DNA of 64,000 bases from positions 124,001 through 188,000 of the forward strand of contig NZ_OBDY01000007.1 of the NCBI RefSeq assembly GCF_900215205.1, given 5' to 3'. The notes beneath the pieces are model-generated. The model was not told the origin of the DNA and made no database searches. It saw only the letters and a list, made by a program, of their open reading frames with translations. Positions 16,661 through 24,379 of the stretch are shown in pieces (position 1 is the stretch's first letter; each line of letters opens with the position of its first letter). The stretch comes from Paractinoplanes atraurantiacus (GTDB lineage Bacteria > Actinomycetota > Actinomycetes > Mycobacteriales > Micromonosporaceae). A program made the translations under genes and the position numbers.

Positions 16661-17502
16661 GTCGTCTGGAAGGAGCGTTTGGCGAAGCCCATCGCGTAGC
16701 CGTCGATCGCGGTGCGGACCGGGCCGGTGGGGTCGGTGGCGGCGCCCAGGGTGACGAACAGCGGGGTGAAGTGCTCGACGGTCGGGTGCGCGTAGGGCAT
16801 GCCGGGGGCGCGGTCGCGGAACGCGGCCAGCTCGTCGACGTCGCCGCGGGCGAGGGCCTCGGCCGCCCAGTGGTCGAAGTCGGACGACCAGCCGGGCACG
16901 TGCCCGGCCAGCATGGCCCGGGTCAGGAACTGCAGGCCGTGTGTCATGAAGCCGGAGCCGATCACCAGCACCCCTTGTTCGCGCAGCGGGCGCAGGCGCT
17001 CGCCGAGCGACATCAGGGTGGCGGCGTCGTGGGTGGGGATGCTCAGCTGCAGGACGGGGACGTCCGCCTCCGGGTACATGATCTTCAGGGGGACCCAGGC
17101 ACCGTGGTCGAGGCCGCGGTTGTTGTGCTCGTGCACGCTCTGCGGCATCAGGGCGCTCACCTGCCGGGCCAGGCCGCCGGCGTCGGGGGTGTCATAACGC
17201 ATGCGGTAATACATGGGGTTGAAGCCGCCGAAGTCGTACACCAAATCGGTGTTGGCCCTTGAACTGGAAAGGGCGAGCGGCGCCGACTCCCAATGGGCGC
17301 TGACGATCAGGATCGCGGTGGGCCGGGGCAGGTCGCGGGCCCAGTCGTGCAGCTGGCGCATCCACGCGCCGTCCTCGAAGGTCGGCGGGGCGCCGTGGCT
17401 CAGGTACAGCGACGGCATCGGCCCGTCGGCGGGCGCCCACGGGCGGTGCGGGCCGAGGGTGGCGACCCGGTCGAGGTGGCGCTGGAACGGGTGGAGGTCC
17501 AT
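16657..17502 (-). CDS. class III extradiol ring-cleavage dioxygenase (YgiD/DODA-like)
   Basis: A 281-residue LigB-superfamily protein. Key blocks: LYLSHGAPP (metal-binding His), ILIVSAHWES (second His), LDHGAWVPLKIMYPEADVPVLQLS (catalytic His region) and VLVIGSGFMTHGL. These match the zinc- or iron-dependent 4,5-DOPA dioxygenase/YgiD group, which opens catechol-type rings. It lies 9 bp after a GTP cyclohydrolase II gene and is coupled to a MarR regulator, suggesting an inducible pathway on an aromatic or pterin-like compound. Substrate unknown. Confidence 0.9.
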   Translation of the reverse strand: MDLHPFQRHLDRVATLGPHRPWAPADGPMPSLYLSHGAPPTFEDGAWMRQLHDWARDLPRPTAILIVSAHWESAPLALSSSRANTDLVYDFGGFNPMYYRMRYDTPDAGGLARQVSALMPQSVHEHNNRGLDHGAWVPLKIMYPEADVPVLQLSIPTHDAATLMSLGERLRPLREQGVLVIGSGFMTHGLQFLTRAMLAGHVPGWSSDFDHWAAEALARGDVDELAAFRDRAPGMPYAHPTVEHFTPLFVTLGAATDPTGPVRTAIDGYAMGFAKRSFQTT

Positions 17503-17511
17503 CGGGTGTCC

Positions 17512-18126
17512 TCAGGCGGTGCGCTGGCGGGGCAGGTCGAGGGTGTGCGCGGTGTGGTCGCGTTTGGTTTCCAGGTAGCGGGCGTTGGTGTCGGACAGGT
17601 GCACCCCGGTCGGGATCTGCTCGACGATGCCGATACCGAGCGCGGCGAGCTGGGCGGCCTTGTCGGGGTTGTTGCTCAGCAGCCGGATCCGATCGGCGCC
17701 GAGGGTGTGCAGCATCTGCGCGGCCGCGGTGTAGTCCCGCTCGTCCTCGCCATGACCCAGGGCCAGATTCGCCTCGTACGTGTCCAAACCCGTGTCCTGC
17801 AAGGCGTAGGCGTCCAGCTTCGCGTACAGGCCGATCCCGCGGCCCTCCTGGCGCAGGTACAGCAGGAACCCGCCGGCGGTGGTGATCCGCTCGGCCGCCT
17901 CGCGCAGCTGGGGGCCGCAGTCGCAGCGGGCGCTGCCGAACACGTCACCGGTCAGGCATTCGCTGTGCGGGCGCACGAGGGGCACCTCGGCGTCACGCCA
18001 CGGGCCCAGGCCGAGGGCGAGGTGTTCACGGCCGTCGGCCAGGCCGGTGAAGGTGAACACGTCGGCCGTGGTGGTGTAGCCGTCGGGGAAGCGCATCGGG
18101 ACCACGACGCTGGTACGGACCGTCAT
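17512..18126 (-). CDS. GTP cyclohydrolase II
   Basis: A 204-residue stand-alone GTP cyclohydrolase II domain, which opens GTP to the diaminopyrimidine used for riboflavin and some specialised metabolites. VRPHSECLTGDVFGSARCDC has the three zinc Cys residues, LLYLRQEGRGIGL the catalytic Arg region, and RLLSNNPDKAAQL the conserved C-terminal motif. There is no fused RibB domain, unlike the usual actinobacterial RibBA. ATG at 18126 gives the family length; an ATG at 18138 would add four residues. First gene of a three-gene operon with a dioxygenase and MarR, so this may be a pathway-specific paralog rather than the riboflavin enzyme; inference. Confidence 0.92.
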   Translation of the reverse strand: MTVRTSVVVPMRFPDGYTTTADVFTFTGLADGREHLALGLGPWRDAEVPLVRPHSECLTGDVFGSARCDCGPQLREAAERITTAGGFLLYLRQEGRGIGLYAKLDAYALQDTGLDTYEANLALGHGEDERDYTAAAQMLHTLGADRIRLLSNNPDKAAQLAALGIGIVEQIPTGVHLSDTNARYLETKRDHTAHTLDLPRQRTA

Positions 18127-18146
18127 GGGCACAAGCATCACCCGAG

Positions 18147-18163
18147 GATGTTGAAACATCAAC
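18147..18163. promoter_or_regulatory. palindromic operator between the GTP cyclohydrolase II operon and the aldo/keto reductase gene
   Basis: GATGTT-GA-AACATC (18147-18160) is a perfect 6+6 inverted repeat, and GTTG-N6-CAAC (to 18163) overlaps it. It is strikingly A+T-rich for this window and sits in the 84-bp divergent gap. Size and symmetry suit a MarR dimer, and a MarR gene ends the leftward operon. Confidence 0.65.
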
Positions 18164-18197
18164 AACTGCGGTGGTGTCCTGCGCCACCCGGCGGCGG

Positions 18198-18203
18198 TAG
18201 ATT
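18198..18203 (+). promoter_or_regulatory. -10 element TAGATT, probable leaderless promoter
   Basis: TAGATT matches the actinobacterial TANNNT -10 consensus and ends 7 nt before the ATG of the aldo/keto reductase gene. With no Shine-Dalgarno sequence between, transcription probably starts at the ATG. Confidence 0.6.
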
Positions 18204-18210
18204 CGCGCGC

Positions 18211-19191
18211 ATGAATTACCGGACCTTGGGAGCGAGCGGGCTGCGCGTCTCGGAGCTGATCCTGGGCACGATGACCTTCGAGGCCGCCGACGGCGAATGC
18301 GCCCGCATCCTCGACACGTACGCCGAGGCGGGCGGCAACACCATCGACACGGCGGTCAACTACCGCGACGGGGCCAGCGAGGAGATCCTCGGCAAGCTCC
18401 TGGCCGGCCGGCGCGAGCGGTTCGTGCTGGGCAGCAAGTACACGGTGTCGCGCGACCGGCGCGACCCCAACGCCGGCGGCAACGCCCGCAAGAACCTGCG
18501 GGCCTCGCTCGAGACCAGCCTGCAACGGCTCGGCACCGACTATCTCGACCTGTACTGGGTGCACATGTGGGACCGGGCCACCCCGATCGAGGAGACGATG
18601 CGGGCCCTGGACGACGCCGTCCGAGCCGGGAAGATCCTCTACGTGGGCATCTCCGACGCGCCCGCGTGGGTGGTGGCCCGGGCGAACACCCTGGCCGAGT
18701 GGCGCGGCTGGAGCGCGTTCGTGGGCCTGCAGGTCCCGTACAGCCTGCTGCAACGCGACGTGGAACGCGAGCTGCTGCCGATGGCGGCCGAGCTGGGCCT
18801 GGGCGTGACCGCGTGGAGCCCCCTCGCCGGCGGGGTCCTGACCGGCAAATACAGCGGCGGCGCCCGGCCGGAGCAGTCCCGCTTCGACCCGGCCGGTCTC
18901 GGCGAGCGCGCTCACACGGTGGCCCGGGCCGTGCACGAGGTCGCGGCCGCCCGTGGCGTCCCGGCGGCCCAGGTGGCGATCGCCTGGACCAGGGCCCGGC
19001 ACGCCGACGTCTTCCCGATCGTCGGCGCCCGCAAAGCAGATCAACTGCAGGACAACCTGGGTGCCGTACGGATTCAGCTCAGCACCGAGGAACTCGCCCG
19101 GCTGGAGGCACCCACGGGTTTCGAGGCCGGCTTCCCGCAGGACTTCATCGACCAGACCTCCGACTGGGTGCTGGGAGCGGCCCGGGTATGA
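18211..19191 (+). CDS. aldo/keto reductase
   Basis: A 326-residue NADPH-dependent oxidoreductase of the AKR superfamily (potassium-channel-beta-like group). Tetrad residues are visible: Asp/Tyr in IDTAVNYRDGASEE, Lys in FVLGSKYTVS and His in DLYWVHMWD. The C-terminal cofactor motif reads FPIVGARKADQLQDNL. ATG at 18211 gives a normal length; the frame is open upstream but that part is the shadow of the divergent GTP cyclohydrolase. It is ATGA-coupled to a methyltransferase and may share the palindromic control region with the leftward operon. Confidence 0.93.
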   Translation: MNYRTLGASGLRVSELILGTMTFEAADGECARILDTYAEAGGNTIDTAVNYRDGASEEILGKLLAGRRERFVLGSKYTVSRDRRDPNAGGNARKNLRASLETSLQRLGTDYLDLYWVHMWDRATPIEETMRALDDAVRAGKILYVGISDAPAWVVARANTLAEWRGWSAFVGLQVPYSLLQRDVERELLPMAAELGLGVTAWSPLAGGVLTGKYSGGARPEQSRFDPAGLGERAHTVARAVHEVAAARGVPAAQVAIAWTRARHADVFPIVGARKADQLQDNLGAVRIQLSTEELARLEAPTGFEAGFPQDFIDQTSDWVLGAARV

Positions 19192-19934
19192 CGATCGCCT
19201 ACTTCGACGGTGTCGCCGACACGTACGACCAGATCCTGCCGTTCTTCACCGCCTTCGCCACCCAGGCCGTGGACCACCTCGGCCCGGCCCCCGGCACGCG
19301 AGCCCTGGACCTGGCGGCCGGCCGGGGCGCGTTCACCGCGGCCCTGCTGGCCCGCGGTTGCCGGGTCACCGCGGTCGACGGCGCACCCCGCATGGTCGAG
19401 CTGCTGCGCCGCGACCATGCCGACGTTGACGCCCACGTGCGCGACGCCGCCCACCTGGAGCTGCCGCCGGACACCTTCCACCTGGTCGTCTGCGGTTTCG
19501 CCATCCACATCATCGCCGACCCGCGCGCCGCCCTGGCCGAGGCGATCCGCGTCGCCCGGCCCGGCGCGACACTGGCCTTCACCGTGCCCGCCCCGGCCCC
19601 GGGCCCGGACCCGCTGATCGAGCTGTACGCCGAGTACCGCCGCTTCCACGCCGACGGCTGCGGCCGCCACGGCAACGACGCCGAGGAGGCCGACCTGTTC
19701 GCCGCCTCCACCCTGACCGACATCACGGCGACCCACGTGGAGGTGGCGATCCCGGTCCCCGACGGCGAAACCTACTGGCGCTGGAGCCGCTCACACGGCT
19801 CGGGCCGCTTCATCGACGGCCTGCCCGCCGACAGACGCGCCGAGATGCACACCCGCCTGCTGGCCCGCCTGGCCGAGATCCCGGATTTCGTCCTGCACCG
19901 CTCCGCCACCTTGTGGACAGCCCACAAGCCGTGA
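19188..19934 (+). CDS. class I SAM-dependent methyltransferase
   Basis: A 248-residue UbiE/Methyltransf_11-type protein. Motif I is ALDLAAGRGAFTAALLARG, motif II VTAVDGAPRMVELL, and LELPPDTFHLVVCGFAIHII is the post-motif segment. The start overlaps the aldo/keto reductase stop (ATGA) and the stop overlaps the next gene (GTGA), so all three are co-translated. Substrate unknown; with a reductase neighbour a small-molecule target is likely. Confidence 0.9.
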   Translation: MTIAYFDGVADTYDQILPFFTAFATQAVDHLGPAPGTRALDLAAGRGAFTAALLARGCRVTAVDGAPRMVELLRRDHADVDAHVRDAAHLELPPDTFHLVVCGFAIHIIADPRAALAEAIRVARPGATLAFTVPAPAPGPDPLIELYAEYRRFHADGCGRHGNDAEEADLFAASTLTDITATHVEVAIPVPDGETYWRWSRSHGSGRFIDGLPADRRAEMHTRLLARLAEIPDFVLHRSATLWTAHKP

Positions 19935-20512
19935 CAGACCACCACTACAGCGCCGCCGACCTCACCGTCCTGTCGATGACCGACGCCGTCCGGCGGCGAC
20001 CCGGCATGTTCTTCGCCCCTGGCCCCGACCTGGCCACCCGGGTGCTGTGCACGGTAATCGGCCACGCGTTCCACCCGGCCGCTACGGTGGCGGCCGCGCA
20101 CACCCCGCGCGTCGTCGCCGACATCACCGCCGGGCTGGCCTTCTCGGTCACCGACGACCAGGCCGCCGCCGACCCCGACCGTCCCCGGCTCGGTTACGAC
20201 GGCACGCTGCTGACCCCCGAACGCTGGTCGTATGCCGCCGCGGTCGCCGTGAGCACGCACACCAGCGTGGAGACATGGCGGGACGGCCGCGGTTTCCGCC
20301 AGAGCCTGACCGGCCTGCACCCGCTGAAGCCACCCGAACCCCTCACCGCGCCCGCCGGCGCCGGCACCCGCGTGGCGTACGTCCTCGACCCGGCCTTCTT
20401 CGGCCCGGCCGCGATAACCGCCGACCTTGCCGCCCTCGACGTGCACGGCCCGCGCCGCACCGCCCCGTCCGGCCCCGGCGAGGTCCTGATTCGCGATCAC
20501 CGGCATCTATAA
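19931..20512 (+). CDS. degenerate GyrB/ParE-like N-terminal ATPase domain protein
   Basis: A 193-residue protein from a GTG coupled to the methyltransferase stop. It opens with DAVRRRPGMFFAPGPDL, the near-invariant start of GyrB/ParE ATPase domains (AVRKRPGMYIG), then a helix where GyrB has its catalytic Glu and Asn (VVDNAVDEA); here it reads TVIGHAFHPA and both residues are absent. Later segments (VVADITAGLAFSVTDD, YAAAVAVSTHTSVETWRDGRGFRQ) align with the GyrB strand order. It probably does not hydrolyse ATP and may bind nucleotide or a GyrB partner; a DNA mimic or topoisomerase modulator is speculation. Confidence 0.65.
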   Translation: MTDHHYSAADLTVLSMTDAVRRRPGMFFAPGPDLATRVLCTVIGHAFHPAATVAAAHTPRVVADITAGLAFSVTDDQAAADPDRPRLGYDGTLLTPERWSYAAAVAVSTHTSVETWRDGRGFRQSLTGLHPLKPPEPLTAPAGAGTRVAYVLDPAFFGPAAITADLAALDVHGPRRTAPSGPGEVLIRDHRHL

Positions 20513-20577
20513 GTATGTGCTATCGACACACGTCAATGTGATGCTCGGGGGCGGGGAAGCGGGGAGGCCCCCTCGCC

Positions 20578-20583
20578 TAACGT
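20578..20583 (+). promoter_or_regulatory. -10 element TAACGT, probable leaderless promoter
   Basis: TAACGT ends 7 nt before the ATG at 20591 and fits TANNNT. It supports ATG 20591, rather than the GTG at 20582 that overlaps the hexamer, as the start of the DUF6624 gene. Confidence 0.5.
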
Positions 20584-20590
20584 GCCGGGC

Positions 20591-21091
20591 ATGGCCAACG
20601 ACGCACTCGCGCAAGAACTGATCGACATGACCGACGAAGACCGGCGGCGGCAAGCCGGCGCGCTCAGCGACGACTTCACCGCCCAACTGGCCCATCGCCG
20701 CGTCACCGTCCGCAACGCCGACCGCCTCGCCGAGATCATCGACGAGCACGGGTGGCCCACCGCGGAGCTCGTCGGCCCCGAAGCGGCCCGCCGGGCGTGG
20801 CTGATCGCGCAGCACGCCGACCGGCAACTCCACCTGCAACGACGAGCCCTGACCTTGATGACCGAGGCCGTGCGCGCGGGCACCGGCGACATCACCCAGC
20901 TGGCCATGCTGCGCGACCGCATCCTGGTCAACGAGGGCCGCCCGCAGCTCTACGGCACCCAGATCGCCGGTGTCGTCGACGGCGCCCCCGTCCCGTGGCC
21001 GTGCGAGGACCCGGACCAGCTGGACCAGCGGCGCGCGGAAGTCGGCTTGGAGCCGTTCGCGGTGCACGTCGCCAAACACGCGCCGGCCTGA
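20591..21091 (+). CDS. DUF6624-family protein
   Basis: A 166-residue soluble protein with the family blocks ADRLAEIIDEHGWPTAELVG, AWLIAQHADRQLHLQRRAL, MLRDRILVNEGRPQLYGTQI, and a closing EDPDQLDQRRAEVGLEPF. DUF6624 proteins are common in actinobacteria and have no assigned function. Apparently monocistronic, with a leaderless promoter, converging on a TPR gene 3 bp away. Confidence 0.85.
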   Translation: MANDALAQELIDMTDEDRRRQAGALSDDFTAQLAHRRVTVRNADRLAEIIDEHGWPTAELVGPEAARRAWLIAQHADRQLHLQRRALTLMTEAVRAGTGDITQLAMLRDRILVNEGRPQLYGTQIAGVVDGAPVPWPCEDPDQLDQRRAEVGLEPFAVHVAKHAPA

Positions 21092-21094
21092 GGT

Positions 21095-21613
21095 CTAATC
21101 GCCGTCGGGGCGGCCTTCGGACAGCCACTGGGCCAGGCCGCGCAGGCCCGGCGCCCAGCGGCCCAGGTCGGTGACCTCCGGGTGAGTGGTGATGACGGTG
21201 AGCAGTTCGGCCACGGCCTCGTCGGGGCGCTGGGCGTCGTTGAGGGTCAGGGCGCGGAAGACCCGGACCGCGTCCGAGTCCGGAAACTCCTGGCGGGTGC
21301 GGTCGAGGACCGCCAGGGAGGCGTCCAGCTCGCCCAGCCAGCGCAGGGTGCTGGCGTACTGGCACAGGCAGCGGCGCCGCACGTCGCCGGTCAGGCCCAG
21401 CGCGAGTGCCCGCTCGTAGTAGCCGCGGGCCGTCTGTTCCTCGCCGGCCGTGTCGTAGGCGCCGCCCACCTCGTACACCAGGACCGGATGCTCGGGGTGC
21501 TCGGCCAGCAGGGCCTGGAAGTAGGCGATGGTCGGGGCCATGTTTTCGCGGTCGCGCCGGTCGTAGCCGCGCTGGACGGCCTCGGCCAGGTCGGGGGTCA
21601 GCTCGGTGCTCAC
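21095..21613 (-). CDS. tetratricopeptide-repeat protein
   Basis: A 172-residue helical protein with TPR-like units: PTIAYFQALLAEHPEHPVLVYEVG, QTARGYYERALALGLTGDVRR, and ELDASLAVLDRTRQEFPDSD with the typical Ala/Gly-Tyr-Ala spacing. No other domain, signal peptide or membrane helix. Such proteins mediate protein-protein contacts; no partner is evident. Divergent from the NUDIX gene across about 20 bp. Confidence 0.82.
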   Translation of the reverse strand: MSTELTPDLAEAVQRGYDRRDRENMAPTIAYFQALLAEHPEHPVLVYEVGGAYDTAGEEQTARGYYERALALGLTGDVRRRCLCQYASTLRWLGELDASLAVLDRTRQEFPDSDAVRVFRALTLNDAQRPDEAVAELLTVITTHPEVTDLGRWAPGLRGLAQWLSEGRPDGD

Positions 21614-21633
21614 GCGAAGATTATTGTTCGGCC

Positions 21634-22107
21634 ATGCCAGTTTCGGAGTATGTGAGCACGATGCGCGCCCACGTCGGGCACGATCTGCTGCTGTTGCCCG
21701 GCGCCGGTGGTGTCGTGCGGGACGAGCGGGGGCGGATCCTGCTGCTGCGGCGTTCCGACAACGGGCAGTGGTCGCTGCCGGCGGGGATGATCGAGCCGGG
21801 GGAGCAGCCGGCCGAGGCGGCGCTGCGCGAGATCTACGAGGAGACCGGCGTGCGGGCCGAGATCGAACGGCTGGCCGGGGTGGGCATCCACGAGACGCGC
21901 TACCCGAACGGGGACCACTGCTCGTATCTGTCCGTGTGGTTCCGGTGCCGGCCCGTCGGCGGGCAGGCCCGGCCCGACGGCGACGAGTCCCTGGAAGTCG
22001 GCTGGTTCGCGCCGGACGAGCTGCCCCCGGTCAGCGAGCCCACGAAACTGCGCATCGAGACCACGGCGGCGCCGGACGGGCCGCCGTGGTTCGCCCCGGC
22101 CCCCTGA
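21634..22107 (+). CDS. NUDIX hydrolase
   Basis: A 157-residue NUDIX protein. The Nudix box (GX5EX7REUXEEXGU) is seen as GMIEPG-EQPAEAALREIYEETGV at about residues 51-73, preceded by the core strand ILLLRRSDNGQWSLPAG. It hydrolyses a nucleoside diphosphate linked to another moiety; substrate not predictable. ATG at 21634 is supported by TATTGT 7 nt upstream (21622-21627), another leaderless arrangement. Confidence 0.92.
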   Translation: MPVSEYVSTMRAHVGHDLLLLPGAGGVVRDERGRILLLRRSDNGQWSLPAGMIEPGEQPAEAALREIYEETGVRAEIERLAGVGIHETRYPNGDHCSYLSVWFRCRPVGGQARPDGDESLEVGWFAPDELPPVSEPTKLRIETTAAPDGPPWFAPAP

Positions 22108-22120
22108 AGAAGCAGGTCGC

Positions 22121-22477
22121 CTAAAGACCCAGGGCCGCCCGAGCCAGGCCGAGGGCGGTCTCCGGCGCGACACCCAGCGCGCGGGTCGTCTCGGCGTACA
22201 GGAACGCGGCCTTTTGCGCCTGAGCCGACGTGCCGGCGGCGCGGGACGTGATCACGGTGCCGGCACGCCCGCGGGTCTCGACGAGACCGGCGGTCTCCAG
22301 CTCGCGGTAGGCGCGGGCCACCGTGTTCGCGGCCAGGCCCAGCTGGGTGGCCAGCGTGCGCACCGGCGGGAGTTTCTCCCCGGCGGTCAGCGTGCCCTCG
22401 GCGGCCAGCGCGGCGATGCGCAGCCGGACCTGCTCGTACGGCGGGGTCGGCGAGTCGTGGTCGATGGTGATGTCCAT
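22121..22477 (-). CDS. GntR-family regulator, YtrA-type
   Basis: A 118-residue protein with a GntR winged helix (PPYEQVRLRIAALAAEGTL, LPPVRTLATQLGLAANTVAR, AYRELETAGLVETRGRAGT) and only a short helical tail of about 40 residues, as in the YtrA subfamily that often controls linked transporters. Its ATG overlaps the TGA of the MFS gene (1 nt), so it is the second gene of that operon. The inverted repeat at 23860-23902 before the MFS gene is a candidate operator. Confidence 0.92.
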   Translation of the reverse strand: MDITIDHDSPTPPYEQVRLRIAALAAEGTLTAGEKLPPVRTLATQLGLAANTVARAYRELETAGLVETRGRAGTVITSRAAGTSAQAQKAAFLYAETTRALGVAPETALGLARAALGL

Positions 22478-23844
22478 CAGATCAGTCTCGGGGGTGTGTT
22501 GCCGGCTTCGGTGATGGCGCGGCGCATCGGGACCAGGGCGAGCAGGATGCCACCGACCAGGAAGAACACGACCAGCGAGACGATGCCGACCCGGTAGCTG
22601 TTGGTCAGCTGGAAGATCAGGCCGAAGGCGAGCGGGCCGAGCCAGCTGGTGCCCTTGTCGCTGATCTCGTAGAAGCCGTAGTACTCGCCCTCCTTGCCGG
22701 CCGGGATCAGCTGGGAGAACAGGCTGCGCGACAGGGCCTGGCTGCCGCCCAGGACCAGGCCGATGCCGGCGCCGAGCAGCATGAACGGCAGCGGCTGACC
22801 GGCCGGCAGCCAGTACGCGGCGATGATCACGGCGAGCCACAGGGCCAGGCTGAACAGCACGGTGCGTTTCGCGCCGATGCGGGCGGCCATCGCGCCCAGC
22901 AGCAGCGCGCCGCCGAAGGCGAGGAACTGCACGATCAGGATCGTGATGATCAGCGTGGACTGTTCCAGGTCGAGTTCCTCGGTGCCGTACTGGCTGGCCA
23001 GGGTGATCACGGTCTGGATGCCGTCGTTGTAGATCAGGTAGGACAGCAGGAAGAACAGGGTCAGCGGGTAGGCCCGGATGCCGCGGATCGTACGGCCCAA
23101 TTGTTTGAAGCCGTCGGTCAGCACATTGCCCGAGTTCTTCGATGCGGCCTGGCCGGGGTGCTCTTTCAACCACAGCAGGGGTACGACGGTGAACGCGGCC
23201 CACCAGATGCCGGCCGACACGATGCACCAGCGGGCGATGTCCAGGGTCCGCTGGTCGTCGCCCTCGACGGCCAGCACGGTGACGGCGACCAGGTTGAACG
23301 CCAGCAGCAGGCCGCCGCCGAGGTAGCCGATGGCCCAGCCTCGGCTGGACAGCTTGTCCCGGTCGTCGGGGCCGGCCAGCTGCGGCAGGAACGAGTTGTA
23401 GACGACGATGGCCGCGCCGAACGAGATGTTCGCGATCAGGAACAGGAAACCGCCGAGCAGGTAGCGGTCGCCGGTCACGAACGCCATCGCGATGGTGGCG
23501 ACGGCGCCGGTGAACGCGGCCGCGGCCAGCAACGGTTTCTTGCGCGGGGCCCGGTCGGCGACCGCGCCCATCACCGGCAGCACGAAGACGGTCAGCAGCA
23601 CCGACAGCGACACCACGTACGGGTAGAAGGAGCCGGCCGCGACCGCGATCCCGAACGGGTGCACCCGGCCGGTGCAGTCGTCGGTACCCAGCGGGCAGCC
23701 GGCGGCGATCTCGGTGACCGTGGTCAGGAACGGGCCCAGGAACACGGTGATGACGGTGGTCTGGAAGGCCGAGTTGGCCCAGTCGTACATGTACCAGCCA
23801 CGGCGCTCGCGGGCGCCGACGGTGGAAACGGCCATGGTGGTCAT
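22477..23844 (-). CDS. UMF1/Atg22-like MFS transporter
   Basis: A 455-residue, 12-helix membrane transporter. The opening RRGWYMYDWANSAFQTTV is the family hallmark, followed by FYPYVVSLSVLLTVFVLPVMGAVADR, a PRKKP loop, SSRGWAIGYLGGGLLL, and the central IAYPLTLFFLLSYL-type helix (here IRAYPLTLFFLLSYLIYNDG). Substrate unknown; yeast Atg22 exports amino acids from the vacuole. First gene of an operon with a YtrA-type GntR regulator. Confidence 0.92.
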   Translation of the reverse strand: MTTMAVSTVGARERRGWYMYDWANSAFQTTVITVFLGPFLTTVTEIAAGCPLGTDDCTGRVHPFGIAVAAGSFYPYVVSLSVLLTVFVLPVMGAVADRAPRKKPLLAAAAFTGAVATIAMAFVTGDRYLLGGFLFLIANISFGAAIVVYNSFLPQLAGPDDRDKLSSRGWAIGYLGGGLLLAFNLVAVTVLAVEGDDQRTLDIARWCIVSAGIWWAAFTVVPLLWLKEHPGQAASKNSGNVLTDGFKQLGRTIRGIRAYPLTLFFLLSYLIYNDGIQTVITLASQYGTEELDLEQSTLIITILIVQFLAFGGALLLGAMAARIGAKRTVLFSLALWLAVIIAAYWLPAGQPLPFMLLGAGIGLVLGGSQALSRSLFSQLIPAGKEGEYYGFYEISDKGTSWLGPLAFGLIFQLTNSYRVGIVSLVVFFLVGGILLALVPMRRAITEAGNTPPRLI

Positions 23845-23859
23845 CAGGCTCCAGGAAGT

Positions 23860-23902
23860 CGTTCGGTGGCGCGCAAACTATCGCATCCGCGGCCACCGAA
23901 CG
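23860..23902. promoter_or_regulatory. 10-bp perfect inverted repeat in the MFS/GntR promoter
   Basis: CGTTCGGTGG (23860-23869) and CCACCGAACG (23893-23902) are exact complements separated by 23 bp. On the minus strand the spacer contains GATAGTTT, a possible -10 region for the MFS gene. It is either an operator for the co-encoded GntR protein or, lying right after the stop at 23909, part of a terminator for the upstream GTPase operon. No T-run follows, which favours the operator. Confidence 0.55.
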
Positions 23903-23908
23903 GGAGCC

Positions 23909-24379
23909 TCAGTTTTCCTGCCACCACCGGGCCAGCGTGGAGGTGGCCGGGTCCTCGGAGTCGGCCAGGGCCGCCCACGGGTCCACACCCGGCGGCAGCT
24001 GCTCGCCCGCATAATCGGCGAGCTCTTGCGGCTGTACGGGGTCCACGGGCGTGACAAGCGCGTCGGCGGGCACCACACCGAGGCTGCCGGTGTCGATCCA
24101 CGGGAACCCGTCGACCGGTTCCGGCAGCTCACCGACGTGCACCGGGGGCGGGAACACGTCGACCGGGTCGTCGGCGGGCAGCTCGGCGACCTCGTGCTCC
24201 GGCTCGTCGAAGACATGCTCGGCGGGCTCGTGGACCGGCTCGTCGTACGTGTGGTGGTCGTCCACCTCGTACTCGAAATGGTCCTCGAAGGGCAGCGGCT
24301 CCGCGTGCTCCGGCAGCTGATGGTCGTCGAAGACGCCGAAGTCGTCCTCGTGGTCGCCGAAGTCGTGATGGTCCGTCAT
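23909..24379 (-). CDS. acidic, His-rich protein of the dynamin-like operon
   Basis: A 156-residue protein whose first 80 residues are dominated by Asp, Glu and His (start: MTDHHDFGDHEDDFGVFDDH) with few hydrophobics, so probably disordered and possibly metal binding. The C-terminal part (PPGVDPWAALADSEDPATST, ending LARWWQEN) looks like a short interaction motif. ATGA overlap with the upstream GTPase gene places it as third gene of the operon. No known family. Confidence 0.8.
   Translation of the reverse strand: MTDHHDFGDHEDDFGVFDDHQLPEHAEPLPFEDHFEYEVDDHHTYDEPVHEPAEHVFDEPEHEVAELPADDPVDVFPPPVHVGELPEPVDGFPWIDTGSLGVVPADALVTPVDPVQPQELADYAGEQLPPGVDPWAALADSEDPATSTLARWWQEN

Noticed and set aside
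20505..20541. AT-rich stretch with TGTG-N7-CACA as an operator or small RNA
   Set aside because: The arms are only 4 bp and no stable structure or downstream match is evident.
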